The notes: generated by a model not told the origin, from the sequence alone. A stretch of DNA of 64,000 nucleotides from Argopecten irradians (GCF_041381155.1 NC_091139.1:8866383-8930382), one strand, 5' to 3'; shown: positions 27,301 to 41,000, counted from the first letter of the stretch. Translations and numbers: made by a program.

Positions 27301-30261
27301 CCGAAGAGTCAAACAAATGGCCATGTGGCTACTGTGACCACAGAATCTAGCCAGCCCGTCAAATCACAGCCATCACCTAAACATGTCGATAAGCCAGCCA
27401 AGACGTCCTCCCCCAGCAACAAAACTGCCAAAAAAGCTGAGGTTCAGGCCAAAAAAGTATGTAGTTTCATTTCTGTTAGATACAAGATACAAGAAGTTTT
27501 ATTTAGTGTCGTATACATACAATGAAATAACATTAGCTCTGTAGAGCTATTCTTACGACAAATAAAGGTAGAACCATTTTATAACAACAAAGGAGATTGT
27601 ATTAATGTAAAAGACAGGATAGTAATAATAATGTCAAGTTATGAATAGTTTAAATTTATCACAGCATGCAGTTTAGTTTCAAAACAGAAAACACACAATA
27701 TATAGTAGATACATTCTACGGGACATGTTAAAAAAGCAAAGCTAAACGAGATGCTGTATGAAAAGTTCCATGCTGCATTCTACCAACCGAACTAAAAAAG
27801 ATAAACTTAGGCTTAGAGCCATGTATTACATTAATAATGAAATGTGCTATCAAATAAATAAGAAATCATTATTTTAATTTGGTCATAATCTTTTAGCTTG
27901 TAAACCTGATGTTTACAGGAATGTAGCAGTGATTTACTTTTATACATTCATTGGTTTGTCGAGACAAACTTCTACCAATTAGAATATGAAATTCCAATAT
28001 AAAGTAGTTCAAGATATATTTATTCAACGGCCCATCAACAGCTGGGGCCATTTAGGGCCAAACTTAAAGACAGCAATAAGACTAGTGATATACATAGTCA
28101 TGAAGACATTGAGATATTATCAGACAATGGATGAACTAATTTGAAGATATTTATTGAACATTTTGTAGGCAAAGAAGACAAAGGAAGAAGTGACTGTACC
28201 AGTAACTACAGCTGCCCCTACTAAGATGAAAATGGAAGAAGATGGTAAATTATTATTACAGTTTCAGATCACAGTTTATCATAATTTTTTTTTTTTAAAT
28301 ACTTTATTTTACTTTACCAGGTAAGAATATCTTTATTACAATGTAATTTTATTGGATCAGTAGCAAAAATAATTTGAGATTTACCCATGAAAACTTCTAT
28401 AGGCTGAGATTTTTGTACATGGATACTTTCATTAGGCGAGATATCTGTACATGGATATTTTCATTTGGTGAGGTTTATGTCCGAGGATAATTTCATTAGG
28501 TGAGATTTATGTAGAGTATAACTTTTCAAAACCAGTCGTTCTCTATTATGTATACAGATCCCTATATATTTTGATATAATTGTATGGAATACTGTCCTTC
28601 TTAATTCATAGAAATTTAAACCTATAAAATCCGGAAACCTGGCTATACCAGCCAACATGCTGCTCCCAGTGATGTCCTGTTTAGACAAGGTACACTGTAC
28701 ATGTACATGAAAACCTGTACTAGGAGAAATTTATATGTTGGTCAACTTTGAACAGGTGAGATCGATATAATTGTAAGTTATTTTAACTCTAGGTTGGACC
28801 ACTCAGGTTTCCCGTAAAGACAGGAAACTGAAGAACAAGAAAGAAGATAGAAATGATTCTGGAGAGGAAGCTGAGGTGAAGGTCACTCATGTCGAGGAAC
28901 CTCCTCAAGAACAGAGGTCAAAAGGCAAAAACAAAAAGAAATCTGCAAAGGTAATCTTATATAACATGACATGAAATAATGCTATCTACAAAAAGTGTTT
29001 GATAGCATTTGTATATCTTATATTCATGTAATGAGCATATTATATTATTATATGGTAGATCTCAAATCTGTGAGCTGACCAATCAAAATTACTTGATTGG
29101 AGTGAAGGTTCTGAGGGCATTAAAAGTCAGAGCTTATAAAAGGTCATGAATTCCTTAATGAAATAACAGGAAGTACTGTTTTATAAACTCTTCTATTTCT
29201 GTCTCATAACATGTCTTCTAAAGTATTGCATCATCAAATCAAAATATCTCTTATAATAAGATCCAAATTCATCTGGAATATAATATTCATGAAAAAGTAA
29301 TGTTTCATCAGCAATTGATTAATGAAGTAAGTGGCTATCGTTGAATGATGTTGAAATAATTTAGATTATTTATATAGACAAAAACTTGGTGATTTCTTCA
29401 AGACAGGTTCAGAGTGATAATGTTGTGATTGTTTATACACAGGAGGAGCCAAAGGAGGAAGCTAAGACAGTGACTAAGGAAGTTGAGAATAAGGCCACAG
29501 AGTCTGTAGCCAAGACAACTGAGACTAAGGATACCAGTGGAGATGTAAGTCACGGAAGTGTTGTATGCCTTTCAGGAAATGATAGCATCACGATCATCAC
29601 ATTGATATTTATTTACGACAAAATTAGTTTTGGAAGTATACATTATTATAAAACTTATATATGGCAATTGCAAAAAATTTGGCTTACCAAATTGCAGATG
29701 TTTCACAAAAGGTCTCATCTTTTTTTAACAGTTTGTTAATGAGAATGAAATGTATCTCATTAGTGAGGATTGCAAGGAAACTAAAAATAAAATGGAATAT
29801 CTTTGTTGTGTATAGAGGTGTATGTTGCAGCCTGTTTCTATAAAACACAAGATGCAGCTGTTTGTTGCACTTTACAGCGTGCAGAGCCCACAACAGAAAG
29901 TCCCAGTAAGAAAAACAAAGGTAAGAAAGCTGCGGCAGTTGAAGCTGTAAAGGAACAGGTGGAACCAACAGTAAAACCAAGCCCACCAGCAGCTACCAAG
30001 AAAGGGAAAGCTAAATCACCCTCTCCTGACAAATCTACAACTGAAGATGCTAAAGTTAAAGCCCCGGAGGCTAGCAAATCCAAATCTCCGTCTCCAGACA
30101 CGGCTAAGGCCAAAACCAAAGATGTCAAACCAGCACCGGAGGCTGCCAAACCGAAGTCACCAGCAGCAGTCAAAGAGAGTGGAGCTAAAGAGGTGACTAG
30201 TGGAGACAGTAAACCTGTCAAAAGTCCCAAAAACAAGAAGAAGAATGAGGTAAAGGTTTAG
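24359..30261 (+). CDS. Metadherin/LYRIC-like lysine-rich single-pass membrane protein
   Basis: Exons 24359-24520, 27298-27456, 28169-28244, 28793-28950, 29443-29544 and 29878-30249 join in frame. The protein starts MEITEVVAPHVAV, then has one hydrophobic segment (about residues 11-30) and FNFDEDGKKKKQKKAK. Two features recall metadherin: a Lys-rich block followed by TNGHV (PNGRT in vertebrates), and GWTTQVSRKDRKLKNKK with a nearby NDSGEE, resembling the WETKISHREKRQQRKR and TDSG stretch of MTDH. The rest is Lys/Pro/Ser/Ala-rich and disordered. MTDH is an ER/nuclear-envelope protein binding SND1. The last exon either reads GAG GTA AAG GTT TAG and stops at 30,261, or uses the weak donor GTAAAG at 30,250; no later exon was found and the Trp-rich SND1-binding region is not seen. 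A ribosome-receptor (RRBP1-like) protein is the main alternative. Confidence 0.55.
28385..28520 (+). repeat. Degenerate tandem repeat, about 33-41 bp, in an MTDH-like intron
   Basis: About four imperfect copies of a unit around TTTCATTAGGTGAGATTTAT with GTACATGGATA. Several copies carry TAGGTGAGA, a donor-like word, but no exon adjoins it. Confidence 0.6.
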
Positions 30262-31170
30262 TCAGTTATGTAAATTTCATTAAATAATAGATACTGTTTA
30301 ACAAGAAATATTTGTGGGCACAATCTTTCCTAGCTACTAATGGTAGCAATCAGATAGCGATTCTATTTAAGTCAAAACCAAATATCAGTGATTTAATATT
30401 TTGTGTTTAATAGCAACTACAAAAACAACAAACATATCTTTGCTAACCTTGGCATATTCTCCATATACATTTGAAGCTACATATGAGTTACAAGTACAGA
30501 GTATAATGTTGATTGTTATTTGTTCATTTACACACATTAATTATATAAAAAAGATATAAGTTATGACTTTGAGCGGTTAATTGCATGTAATAATCAATAT
30601 TCCAACTAAAAAGTTATTTTTTTAAGTTTGTATAATTAAAAACCTTCTTTGTACCTTGTGTATGTACTTATAATTCACAACGAATGTTATATATTTTTTG
30701 AGGAAAAATGACAATATAATAGATGAATTTAGTATGCATGGATACATCAACCGGGAAATTCACTCAGAAAAAAACAGTAATAAAAAAAAGGGGTATATCA
30801 AATTAAGAATGTTATTGAATACTCAAATGTATGTAATTTTCAAACTTTGAACAGAAATATGCGAAATACACATACGAATAATAAATGAAGGTATAAATAT
30901 ACTATATAGGTAAATCTACACTGTCTTTCAAATTAATTTATCCTTGTTTCTACCTATGTTGGTGATCAACCATTTTGTACTCTTTAGTATTGAGAATGTT
31001 GATGAAAATGAACAAATGTTTCTTTAAGGACATGCTGTATAAATAAATGCATTGCTACGTGACTGGTGCTCACTTAGCATTGGTCTGAGTAAGGAATGCC
31101 AGATATGCTTTACCTGTAATACTCTGAACTGAAAATACGTAAGAGTACAATATATATATCACCTAATAAC
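30262..31170. other. Intergenic, nothing recognised
   Basis: AT-rich sequence after the MTDH-like stop, with an AATAAA near 31,037 that could end its transcript. No exon, repeat family or RNA gene could be supported. Confidence 0.4.
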
Positions 31171-31189
31171 TTCTATAAACAGCTATGGT

Positions 31190-31350
31190 GATTTAAGGTG
31201 TTGAATGATAGCTGGAGTACCCGGAGAAAGAACACCGACCTACGAATCAGTACATTCCGACGTGGAATTTGAATTCGAAACCTAGATATGGTTGATTTGT
31301 AGTGTTCTATCTGCACAGCTAATCTACTTATCAACCACAGCCCCAGAGAT
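31190..31350 (-). mobile_element. tRNA-derived SINE, minus strand
   Basis: Read on the minus strand, GGGGCTGTGGTTGATAAGTA is followed by a B-box-like GGTTTCGAATTC and then by TGTTCTTTCTCCGGGTACTC, the same central motif as in the SINEs at 3016 and 10,994. The tRNA-like head differs from those copies, so this is another subfamily. Confidence 0.6.
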
Positions 31351-31552
31351 GCGTTAGACAAGATAAACAAAGGTATACAACACTGACCTTGCCTACTATG
31401 CACGTTGGCTTTGTTTGGTGAAACCTCCAGAACTCTACTCTGCCCCGTGGGTCATTTCCGAGACTGTCTGATAGCAATGGTGGTAGCCACGCACGGTTTT
31501 GTCCCTTTGCTGAATCTTTTACTCCAGTATTCTTTGCATTAGTTTCGCCATG

Positions 31553-32245
31553 TTACGGCTCAAGAAACAATGTTTTTCGGCGTGGAATCATAGCAAATGT
31601 TTTACTCTCTCCAGAGAACCGATTCAAATCAGGCATTCCTTCAATGTCTTTAATGTTGTCTTTTTGCCTCGTTTTGAAGTTTTTTTTCCTGATTATATCT
31701 GTAATTTGCTGTTTCCGTGATATTTCCTGACAGACTGTTATTAATCTTTAAGATTTCTGTTTTGACACTACTTTGAGGTCTTTTGTTTCTCAGATTAAGT
31801 TTATCTGACGATTCTGTTATCCTTCCTGTATATGTCATGTCCAGTGACTGCGATATCTTATTGCCTGTATATACCCACTGACGGTTAGTAGTTCTCGTTT
31901 CAAAGCCGCCATTTTGAGCAGCGCCTATAGCATATTGCGGCGTCCTCCGAAATTTGTGGGAGTTGGTTACTGGCCGACAGGTATGTGGTCGGACTCTTCC
32001 TCTGTTACGTCCTGCGGGTAGATTACTTAAAATGTTTTCTTTTTCATGTCTCTGGGGCTTTTTAACAAACGATGTTCTCAGAAAGTTCTCGAACTCTTCG
32101 TCATTTTCGATTATGCTTATGTCGTCAAGGTCATCGGTGTAGCTATTCTCATCATGATCATTTTCAATTTCTTCCTCATTGTTGAAGTTGTCATTCGGCA
32201 AGTAGTTCCTACCAGCCATATCGACACTGTATTCAATGATGGAAA
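31553..32245 (-). CDS. Unrecognised acidic-then-basic protein, one apparent frame break
   Basis: An acceptor (TATTTTACAG) ends at 32,246 and the ATG of MAGRNYLPNDNF lies at 32,219. The N-terminus is very acidic (NNEEEIENDHDEN, DDLDDISIIENDEEF); the rest is Arg/Asn/Lys-rich. The open frame ends at 31,650, just after a run of eight A residues (31,682-31,689 region). If the run is one base shorter, the protein continues through KTRQKDNIKDIEGMPDLNRF to MIPRRKTLFLEP and a TAA at 31,555-31,553, giving about 222 residues. The downstream frame looks genuinely coding, so an assembly error, a polymorphism or a recent loss are all possible. I recognise no family; there is no signal peptide or membrane segment. 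Confidence 0.5.
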
Positions 32246-34640
32246 CTGTAAAATATGTAAGCAAAAATAATACACCTTTTAAATATTTGTTAGTGGTTGT
32301 GATTTCATCAAATAAATGTTAGAAAGGTCAGAACGTCACTGGTGAAGCCTTTATAAAAGGCGAGAACATATTTACGCAGTGGTAAACTTATCACAAAATC
32401 TGTTTTCAGAGGTCCGAACATATGAATGGTGTCACGGGCATCTCTGACTTAAGACCTAGAAGTATAACATATGTTTATTGCTTCTAACATAACGGATGTT
32501 GGTAGGTAATTGTACCTGCTTCCCCATTGCATTGTTCTTAAATGCGAATAATATGGTGTCTTATTTTTTCCATTCTTTCAAACGGACTTTCTTATATCTC
32601 TATTGAAACCACCTTGAATACAGTCTTATTTTTTGGACTTAATGCTTCAGACTGGCGCTCACCATAAAATGAATGGGTCGATGTGACCGGATGGGGTGTA
32701 CTTGAGCGATATAGCACTACATGGAGTCAAAACACGCGTGCACATCACGTACGGAACATATCGCATGCTCTGGATACTGTCATTAAACGTTACTATTAAC
32801 CAACCCATCCTAGAAAGTAGAAACAATTATACGAATATTGCTTTCACTTTTATTTTGACCGTGTTACGTCGGCACAGACCGAAAACTTCCTTCTTTTCCA
32901 CACGGACAAAGATTTGTCTCCTACTCAGATTTCTTCTTGTTTTATCATCCGTTAACAACTAATAGCCTTACCTTAATGTCCTGTACTACTCACCGTCCCT
33001 CGTCAACTCCTATGAACAAGGACCATCTGAGATAAAATACATTTCCATTAATGTTTTAATGTAGTGACAAGGAATTCTACAATGAGCTGTACCTAAATAT
33101 ATCTTTTAAAGGGTTGGTATGACATGACATCTAAAACGTATGTATGCCTAATAATATTCTAACACACCACAGTTAACGAGAAAACAATCAATAGTGTATT
33201 TGCATGTCAAAAAGCTGAATCAATAAGTATTTGTTATGTTTATCTACTTTCGGTTTACCATGTAGTATTACTAATTAATAAATTCCATTGTAACACCTTA
33301 GTGATGCTATAGATTATATTCACAGAGACTGGAAAAAATACAACCGTATAATGATAATGATGATCGTAATAAATTAGTTTATTAAAGTGTCACGCATTCA
33401 TCGACATAAAATGCATACCGTATTGCATTGATACATATTTTCTTAACAAAGTGTGCATTTTGTAAATAAACGTCAAAATTATTATGATAAATTGGTACTA
33501 TAAGCAAAGTTTTCTTCATTCCTAATGTAATTGACGTCTACGAAATACGATATGTTGAGAATCTCATAGTGGACAAAACTAAAGTATAATTTGAAAGTTA
33601 AATCTCAGAAAATTTCATAGTGACACAAGACTAAAGTAAGAACAATAAGTGTATATTGAATTCATTCTTTTTAAATGTATTTATCTCAAATGGGGTGAGC
33701 TGATCATCTATTTTTGGTTTCTACGTCACTCAATAATCGCTGACTGTTTTATAATGTAATGTATTGAATTTACCCGCCAGATATATCAGGTTTGTCATAA
33801 AGAATTTAACCCTTTCACCACTGTAGGCCATAAAGAAGTCTTCCAGATCAATGCATGGTAGAGTCTGATAAAGTTACATAGAGGTGAAAGGGTTAAATGT
33901 GTATTCTTGCATGTAAGGGCATGGTTGTTGCGTGTCATGTGGTTCTTTGTTCGTGAAATTTATCAGTGAGATCTGTGAAGAGATTATGAAGTTAAGCTTG
34001 AAGGAATAACACAAAAATTAACCAACCAGTTGTGTTAGTACTACCAGGGTGTTATAAATTCAGTAGCATAACAACACTTACTTATCGTGATAGGAATTTT
34101 ACATTGTCTATCTATAGTGTTATTTCTCCAACATCGCACAAAACAAACAATGAATAAGGATCTCAAATGCAATTTGATATATCGCACACCTGTCAACTTA
34201 TTGTGATTTGTCAGTATAAAGTGATAACAAAATCGATATAAAACCCATTAGCTACGAAAGTGTCACCATGATCGTTTGTTTTGGACATATTAATGGCGCC
34301 CCAGAGCAAAATAAATCAAATAAATTTTAACTGATCATTAATCAAGATTGTAGTGTGTGTTCAGTGCGTATACTTGTCAATTAAATACTGATTTCTGAAA
34401 ATAATTATTCCTCATTGGCAAACGTCTCTGGCGTGAACATTTTTTTGGAATCTAGTTTTAATAGAATTATTTGTAGAAGAGCAGTTTATCGGTCATACTT
34501 TATCACTAGATTTGTTCGTTTTTTGTTGTATTTGTTTTTATTTTTCTTCATAGCATTCAAGGAAGTCGTCCTAAGCTATTAAAAGAAAGTTAAACATACA
34601 AACCAAACAAATAAACCTTTTTTGTAGATTTATTTTGTTT
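32246..34640. other. Intergenic DNA upstream of the DSL-domain gene
   Basis: Mostly AT-rich sequence without supported exons. It may hold an untranslated first exon of the minus-strand gene (a GTGAGT donor-like site on the minus strand near 32,990). A small TTAA element is at 33,810-33,892. Confidence 0.4.
33810..33892. mobile_element. Tiny TTAA-flanked MITE with CCCTTTCACC ends
   Basis: TTAA, then CCCTTTCACC at the left and GGTGAAAGGG followed by TTAA at the right. Ends beginning CCC with a TTAA duplication are typical of piggyBac-type elements. At 83 bp it is an extreme deletion derivative. Confidence 0.7.
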
Positions 34641-34645
34641 GTTTT

Positions 34646-34657
34646 CTTTCTCTTTCT

Positions 34658-34713
<56 letters not shown>

Positions 34714-34715
34714 TT

Positions 34716-34759
<44 letters not shown>

Positions 34760-34785
34760 ACTTTCTTTCTTTCCTTCTTTTCAGG
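34646..34785 (+). repeat. (CTTT)n microsatellite
   Basis: A nearly pure CTTT tetranucleotide run with a few interruptions. It ends about 125 bases before the first CCAAT box of the DSL-domain gene. Open frames across it are artefacts. Confidence 0.95.
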
Positions 34786-34910
34786 ATTTTTCATCTTTCA
34801 TGTTATTTATCAACTAGTCAATAGAAATAGTTTACCTACCTTTGGTTGCCTATATCAAAGTAGATCAAAATACTTTTTCAGAACAGCCTGTCCTCACTGC
34901 ACGTATGCAG

Positions 34911-35019
34911 CCAATCACATCCAAACTCCTATCAGCCAATACGCGCGCTCGTAACGATGAACTCTACTATTGCTATATAAATGACACCGCCTTGATAGAA
35001 AATATATCACTACATCAGG
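34911..35019 (+). promoter_or_regulatory. CCAAT/TATA promoter of the DSL-domain gene
   Basis: Two CCAAT boxes (34,911-34,915 and 34,936-34,940) and a TATATAAA at 34,974-34,981 stand in classic order and spacing. Transcription would start about 30 bases later, only some 15 bases before the ATG at 35,020, giving a very short 5' UTR. Confidence 0.7.
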
Positions 35020-38000
35020 ATGGCTTTAAAAGGTTTTCAATTTGTTTTTACTGTGCTTGCATTGAAGGTAATTAAATTTCAGTATTATGGTTGAATCAGG
35101 AATTTAATTACTTTTTAATTTGTCAATTTAATTATTACTTTATTTTTGTACAATTATTATCTTTAATCTTCACACAGGAAATAGAGTTTAAACAATGGTT
35201 AATATGTTTTAAGAAGATTTCAATGATCTAATATTGAAACAATAAAATCAAATTTTGAACAGCAATGATTTACGAAGCGACGAAGACATCAGCAAATATA
35301 ATTTTCTACTATTAAGGAGATATAGACTCTCAAACATATTTACATCTTTTAAAGATCATTGACGTTGAGTGTAAAGGGAAACTGGCCGTGGAATTGGTGG
35401 AATTCCACAACAAAGATGGACTGGACATCAATGGTCAGTGTTGTGACGGGGTCAATATACCCACGTGTCCATTGGAGAAGTGTGACCACCGCTTTACCAT
35501 ATGTGCCGGTGACCAGCCCGCGTAAGGAACTCTAATTTTGCATAAAAAGTTATTAAAGAATGATTCGTGCGTACTGATGATATAACAAATATTTTCAATT
35601 TTAACGCGTTTCTATATAATCATGTACCTTTATATTTATCACGTTGTTCCTTTCAGAATGAACTTTACAGACGACAGTTGTATATATGGTAGAGAAGATT
35701 TTAACGCTCTAGACAATGAGAATGATTTATATTTTACTGCAGGCAGATCATCTCTGTTTAGCTTTGATACATGGAAGGTAAGTACTGCAACGTGAACTCA
35801 CAATGAATTATTCATCTTGTAAACTTTGAAAGTTGATACCGACCCGTAGGATCTCACCTCAATAACATAAAGATCTATTCGAGTCATTGTTTTCCTATTC
35901 AGTCTATATCGCCAATCAGTAATGGTATGTCTATTTTATGAGAGGATTACATTGATTTCATTTTTTAAGGTTTCAAAATTGATTAATGTCAGGTTACTGG
36001 TAATGCTCGTTAAAAGTGATTTTCCTGTAGTTATCGCAATATTTATTCAATGATGAAAGAGAAAACAGTTGTGTGTGGAGGTTCAATTTTTGAAGGTGCT
36101 AAATAACTTTTGTCATTTGAAACAATTAACATCAGTATCCGTACTAATAATGTAAAACTTATGTAAAATCTTTAGGATGATATAATTGATTTTTTTTTGT
36201 TTAGGGATGGGCCTCTATATCTGTGTTGGTGACAGATTCAGACAGTGATGGACTGGTACCGGTCGATAACCTTTACCTAAACTTTACCAGCCTTATACCT
36301 GGCTTTAACTCAACAACAGACTACAAATCCACCTACACCCTGCTTGGTAACAGGGCCAACAAGCCCACCAGGTAAGTTTATAACAGCCGTAACAGAGTCA
36401 AATATCCTACCAAGAAAATTAACAACAGAATACAAATCAACTTACACCCAGCTTGGTGACAGGGCAACTATTCCACCAGGAAAGTTTATAAAAGATTACA
36501 AATCCACCTACACACGGTATGGTAACAGGGTCAACTATCCCACCAGGTAAACTATTACTTTGGAAGCATTTAAAATGATGTGAAAATGTTCCACGTGGTT
36601 ATTCCGTAGGTGCCAAAGAACATATAGTATATTACTATTATCATCGGAACAGTATTTTTGAGCTAAAATGACTGTTTAAGGAAATAAAAACACGATTCGG
36701 AGAGCGGTAACAAGATAGATGGTTGTTGAATATAATATTTATTTCAAATTACTGCATGTATGACAATGCATTTTGAAACTATTTAACAATTTAAACGCGC
36801 TCCGTATAATGATGTTGTTACAATGAATTACAACTGGTACCAATCCAAAAAAATGCATGATTGAATGACTGCCGGAGCGTAGTTATAAAAGGATGCCGAG
36901 GAAGTAGTTCGGGTCTGCAGAATATCCACCAATCAAAAGACCGTTTTGTTTAAAGATTTCTTAGACTGTTAATATTTTTATAATTATAGGTTGTTGATGA
37001 AAGTGAAGGTGTATTGTGACCCCCATTACTATGGTGATGACTGTTCAGTCAACTGTGTCAGTGATAACGCCTGTGACGGCCATTATACGTGTGATAATAA
37101 AGGTCGCAAGGTGTGTAACTCTGGATGGAAGGGAGATAACTGTGATATTATGGTACCAGGAGGGGTAGCCGACTGCAGTGTATATCAAGGTAATTTTATA
37201 ATCTTTAATTTTCATGGCGTAATCGGGTCAACCCTTCATAGGACGTCTAATTAAGTTAATAAAGGTATATTAACTTTTGTTAAATGACTTTGAGTTTTGC
37301 CGTTTTCTGATTGATCTAGATTGGTTCAGAGGTTGACATTGCAAATCAGGTAACCTGGCTATATATAGACACAGGGAATTCCCCGTTTCTTCTACATTTT
37401 TAACCAATCAAAATAGAACATTGCCGATCATCAGGGAATAGCCAATATTTAGGCAAACATGGCAGACAACATTGCCAGGTAGGATTAGGAAAACTATTTT
37501 ACATGTTTAATGTAGCCATATGTTCGAAGATTACGTACAGTGTATATTATGAAGAAGTCCATCAGAAGTGCTAAAAGTACCTACTGATGATACTTGGATG
37601 AAGATTTTCTTGAATATTTGTTTAAATTATAGTCGTTATGTTTCCTTCCAAGGATGAGTGTCAATTTGGGTCCTCTGGTGGCCATGACCGACAAGCATTA
37701 TTTTTTGTTTGCATATACCCGGGGGTTAGGACATCATGATATGACGTATGATTAAGGTCAGGTCGGAGTCCCTTGTGAGTTATAGGGGGTTAAACATTAG
37801 GGGCAATTTTCTGTTTTGTCCCGTTTTGTTGGAACCAAATTATATTTCTGAATGTTTTTTTTATGAATTATAATGCATTTATGTTAAAAATAAATCATTT
37901 TGAAAAATATAACTTAGTGTCAAAAAATTCGTCACAGTGACTTAATTTTGTAAAATGTTAATCATGTAAGAAAAAATTGTATCTGGTACCATAATATACC

Positions 38001-41000
38001 AGAAAAAAAGTTATATATCATATTAGATTGTATCGAACAATACATTTTTATATCTCTCCCCCTGCCCCCCAATCCTTTCTAATCCACATTATTCTTTGCC
38101 TAAGTGTGTAATATGCAAATATATTGCTTTATGCAATATAATATAATGTATATAGCATTTTGTCAGGTATGTTATGGCACCAGACGAACTTTGTTCTTAA
38201 ATAATTGACATTTTACAAAATAAGGTCACTTGGACCTATTTTTGACACTAAGTTGTATTTTCCAAAATCTTTAAATTTCAACATATAAATGCATTATAAT
38301 TCATAAAAAATAATTCAAATATATAATTTGGTTCGAACAAAACGGGACAAAACAGAAAATTGCCCATCCTGTTTAACCCCCCATAACTCACAAGGGGCTC
38401 CGACCTGACCTTAATAATATGTCATATCATGATGTCCTATCCTCTGGGTATCTGTAAACAAAAAATAATGCTTATCGGTCATGGCCACCAGAGGGCCCAA
38501 ATTGACACTGATCCTTTGTTTTTTTTCAAAGAGGCATCATTTCATATAACAAAACAATTATTGACTTTTTGTAGTTAAATAAGAGGAATTGTTAAACTTG
38601 AGAAAGGTTAACATTTCCTCGTATTAACCTAATACCTAATGCATAATGTACTACACTTGTTACAAAAACAAAAACGAAAAAAAAACCGAGTTATATACTA
38701 CATCATTTAGTGTGTAAGCATTCACTTTTCCTTTTTTCAATCGTGAAAAAAGCGAAAACCGTTTAAGCCACTACAATGTATAAATCGGTGATGCGTGGAA
38801 CTATTGAAGACCAAACGACGTTTCTTCTATATCTTAACATTAACTCGTTCTAAACGAATTCAACCACTGTGGAGAAGGTTTAACTGTCGTATAATAAGAT
38901 CCCCATATTTTTCATACAGATACAAATATTTAATTAATTCTCACCTTCTTACAATAAATGATCTTGTTACAAAAGTATACATAAAACACCGTATTGCAAA
39001 AGCCACTCTATTTTCTTCTTCTATTTTTGCACTTTTAAAACTAATAAACTATTTAAAAAAATGATGTTTCAACTTTTAAGTAAACTTTACATACAGGTTC
39101 TAGAATTTTTAAGGTATTAAATTTTGTGTGTTAAAATTACATAAAAAGTAATATTGTGCGCATTAAAACATTTTAAAGATATATCAAATTATTAAGACAG
39201 GTTGAAATATCACATAGGCTATTCTTAATGAGACACCAGTCTGATATTACATTAAATGCTGTAAGTCTTCTTCCTTCTTTACTATCTGCGCCAAATTATT
39301 AGCAGTGTGATTGCATATTCCGAATTTGCATATTACAGAGTTAACTGCACTTGCAGGTAGGTATTGATTGTGACGTCATGTGTTTGCGAGCTTAACGTCA
39401 TACGTTTCGGAGAAAACGACGTAAATTGCGCTAACAAAATAATGACGTAACAATCGATACCTACCCGCAAGGGAGCTAACTCTGTAATATGCAAAGACAG
39501 AATAGCCTAATACATATGGTTGTTGTATACATAGATAGGACAGAGTTTGTACCAAGCATTTGGGAAGGTCAGTACCAATGCCCCGGAGAACCATCACAAA
39601 ACTTTGTGCTGAACGTCAAACGGTCTAGTGGATACATCGCTCTTGTGGCAGATATGACCATCCAGTCCGTTGTCATAGCACTTTCTGGGACGTATGCCAG
39701 TTCCTTTAAGATTCTGACTCTCTCCAGGGCCAAACACTAGTACCACAGGAGATCGGGGGAAGGAACCTTACAAAGTTGGAACTTAACCTGCAAGAAAACA
39801 AGCCAATTGAAATGACTGGAAATATATTTATAAACACCGAAAGCTGTTCTATCCTTCGTCTTGTAAGGACGCATGGTAAGGATGAAATTATAGATGGCGT
39901 GCTAGGGTATTCAGATTAGCAAGGGGAAACGGTTATATCAGGACTTAGACCTAATTTAAACTAGCGATATTTTGTATATTCATATATCATTTATTAGGTG
40001 TACTTGAACATAACTAAGTTGATAAAAAGTGTGCATGCATCAGACCTAACATCAGGTATTACTGTTGATTCGTAGATTGTTGTGTTGTTTGGAAATTTTG
40101 CCAAAATAGCACATTATTGTACATTTCAGTTTAAGAAGTCCAGTTGGTTCAGAACCTATAGTATATTTATTATTTATTAAAAGTTTGACTAGTACATATT
40201 TGTATATTGTGATTGAGGATATGATGATATTTATATCTCTTCTGTTATGATATAAATTGTGAACAAAAACATTCACATTATGTATTAATTCTGCATGTAA
40301 AGTATGGATTCGTCATGAAATGGGTGTATGCTATATTTTGTATCCTTCTGTTTTGATAATGTTTTGAATATCATCTTGTTTCAGCTTACTTTGGTGGCTG
40401 TAATATGCAGGGTACCTGTATACGATATGGAAGTCAGAAAGATCAGTATTACTGCTGTTGTAATTATGGTAAGTTATAGTGTACCTGTGTACGATATGGA
40501 AGTCAGAAAGATAAGTTTTACTGCTGTTGTAATGATGGTAAATTATAGGGTACCTGTGTATAATGGTAAGTTATAGGGTACCTGTGTATAATGGTAAGTT
40601 ATAGGGTACCTGTGTATAATGGTAAGTTATAGGGTATCTGTGTATAATGGTAAGTTATAGGGTACATGAATATAATGGTAAGTTATAGGGTACCTGTGTA
40701 TAATGGTAAGTTATATGGTACCTGTGAATAATGGTAAGTTATAGGGTACCTGTGTATAATGGTAAGTTATAGGTTACCTGTTTGTAATGGTAAGTTATAT
40801 CAGGTACCTGTGTACAATGGTTAGTTATAGTGGGTACCTGTGTATCATGGTAAGTTATAGGGTACCTGTGTATATCATGGTAAGTTATAGGGTACCTGTG
40901 TATCATGGTAAGTTATAGGGGTTACCGGTGTACCTGTATTGTATATGGTAAGTTATACGGTACCTGTGTTGTAATGGTAAGTTATAGGATACCTGTGTAT

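Noticed and set aside
34635-34824. Phe/Leu/Ser-rich frames that look like membrane segments
   Set aside because: Translation of a CTTT microsatellite.
36344-36550. 68-codon frame beginning MVTGPTSPPGKF
   Set aside because: It is a shifted reading of the DSL-domain exon end and its duplicated junctions.
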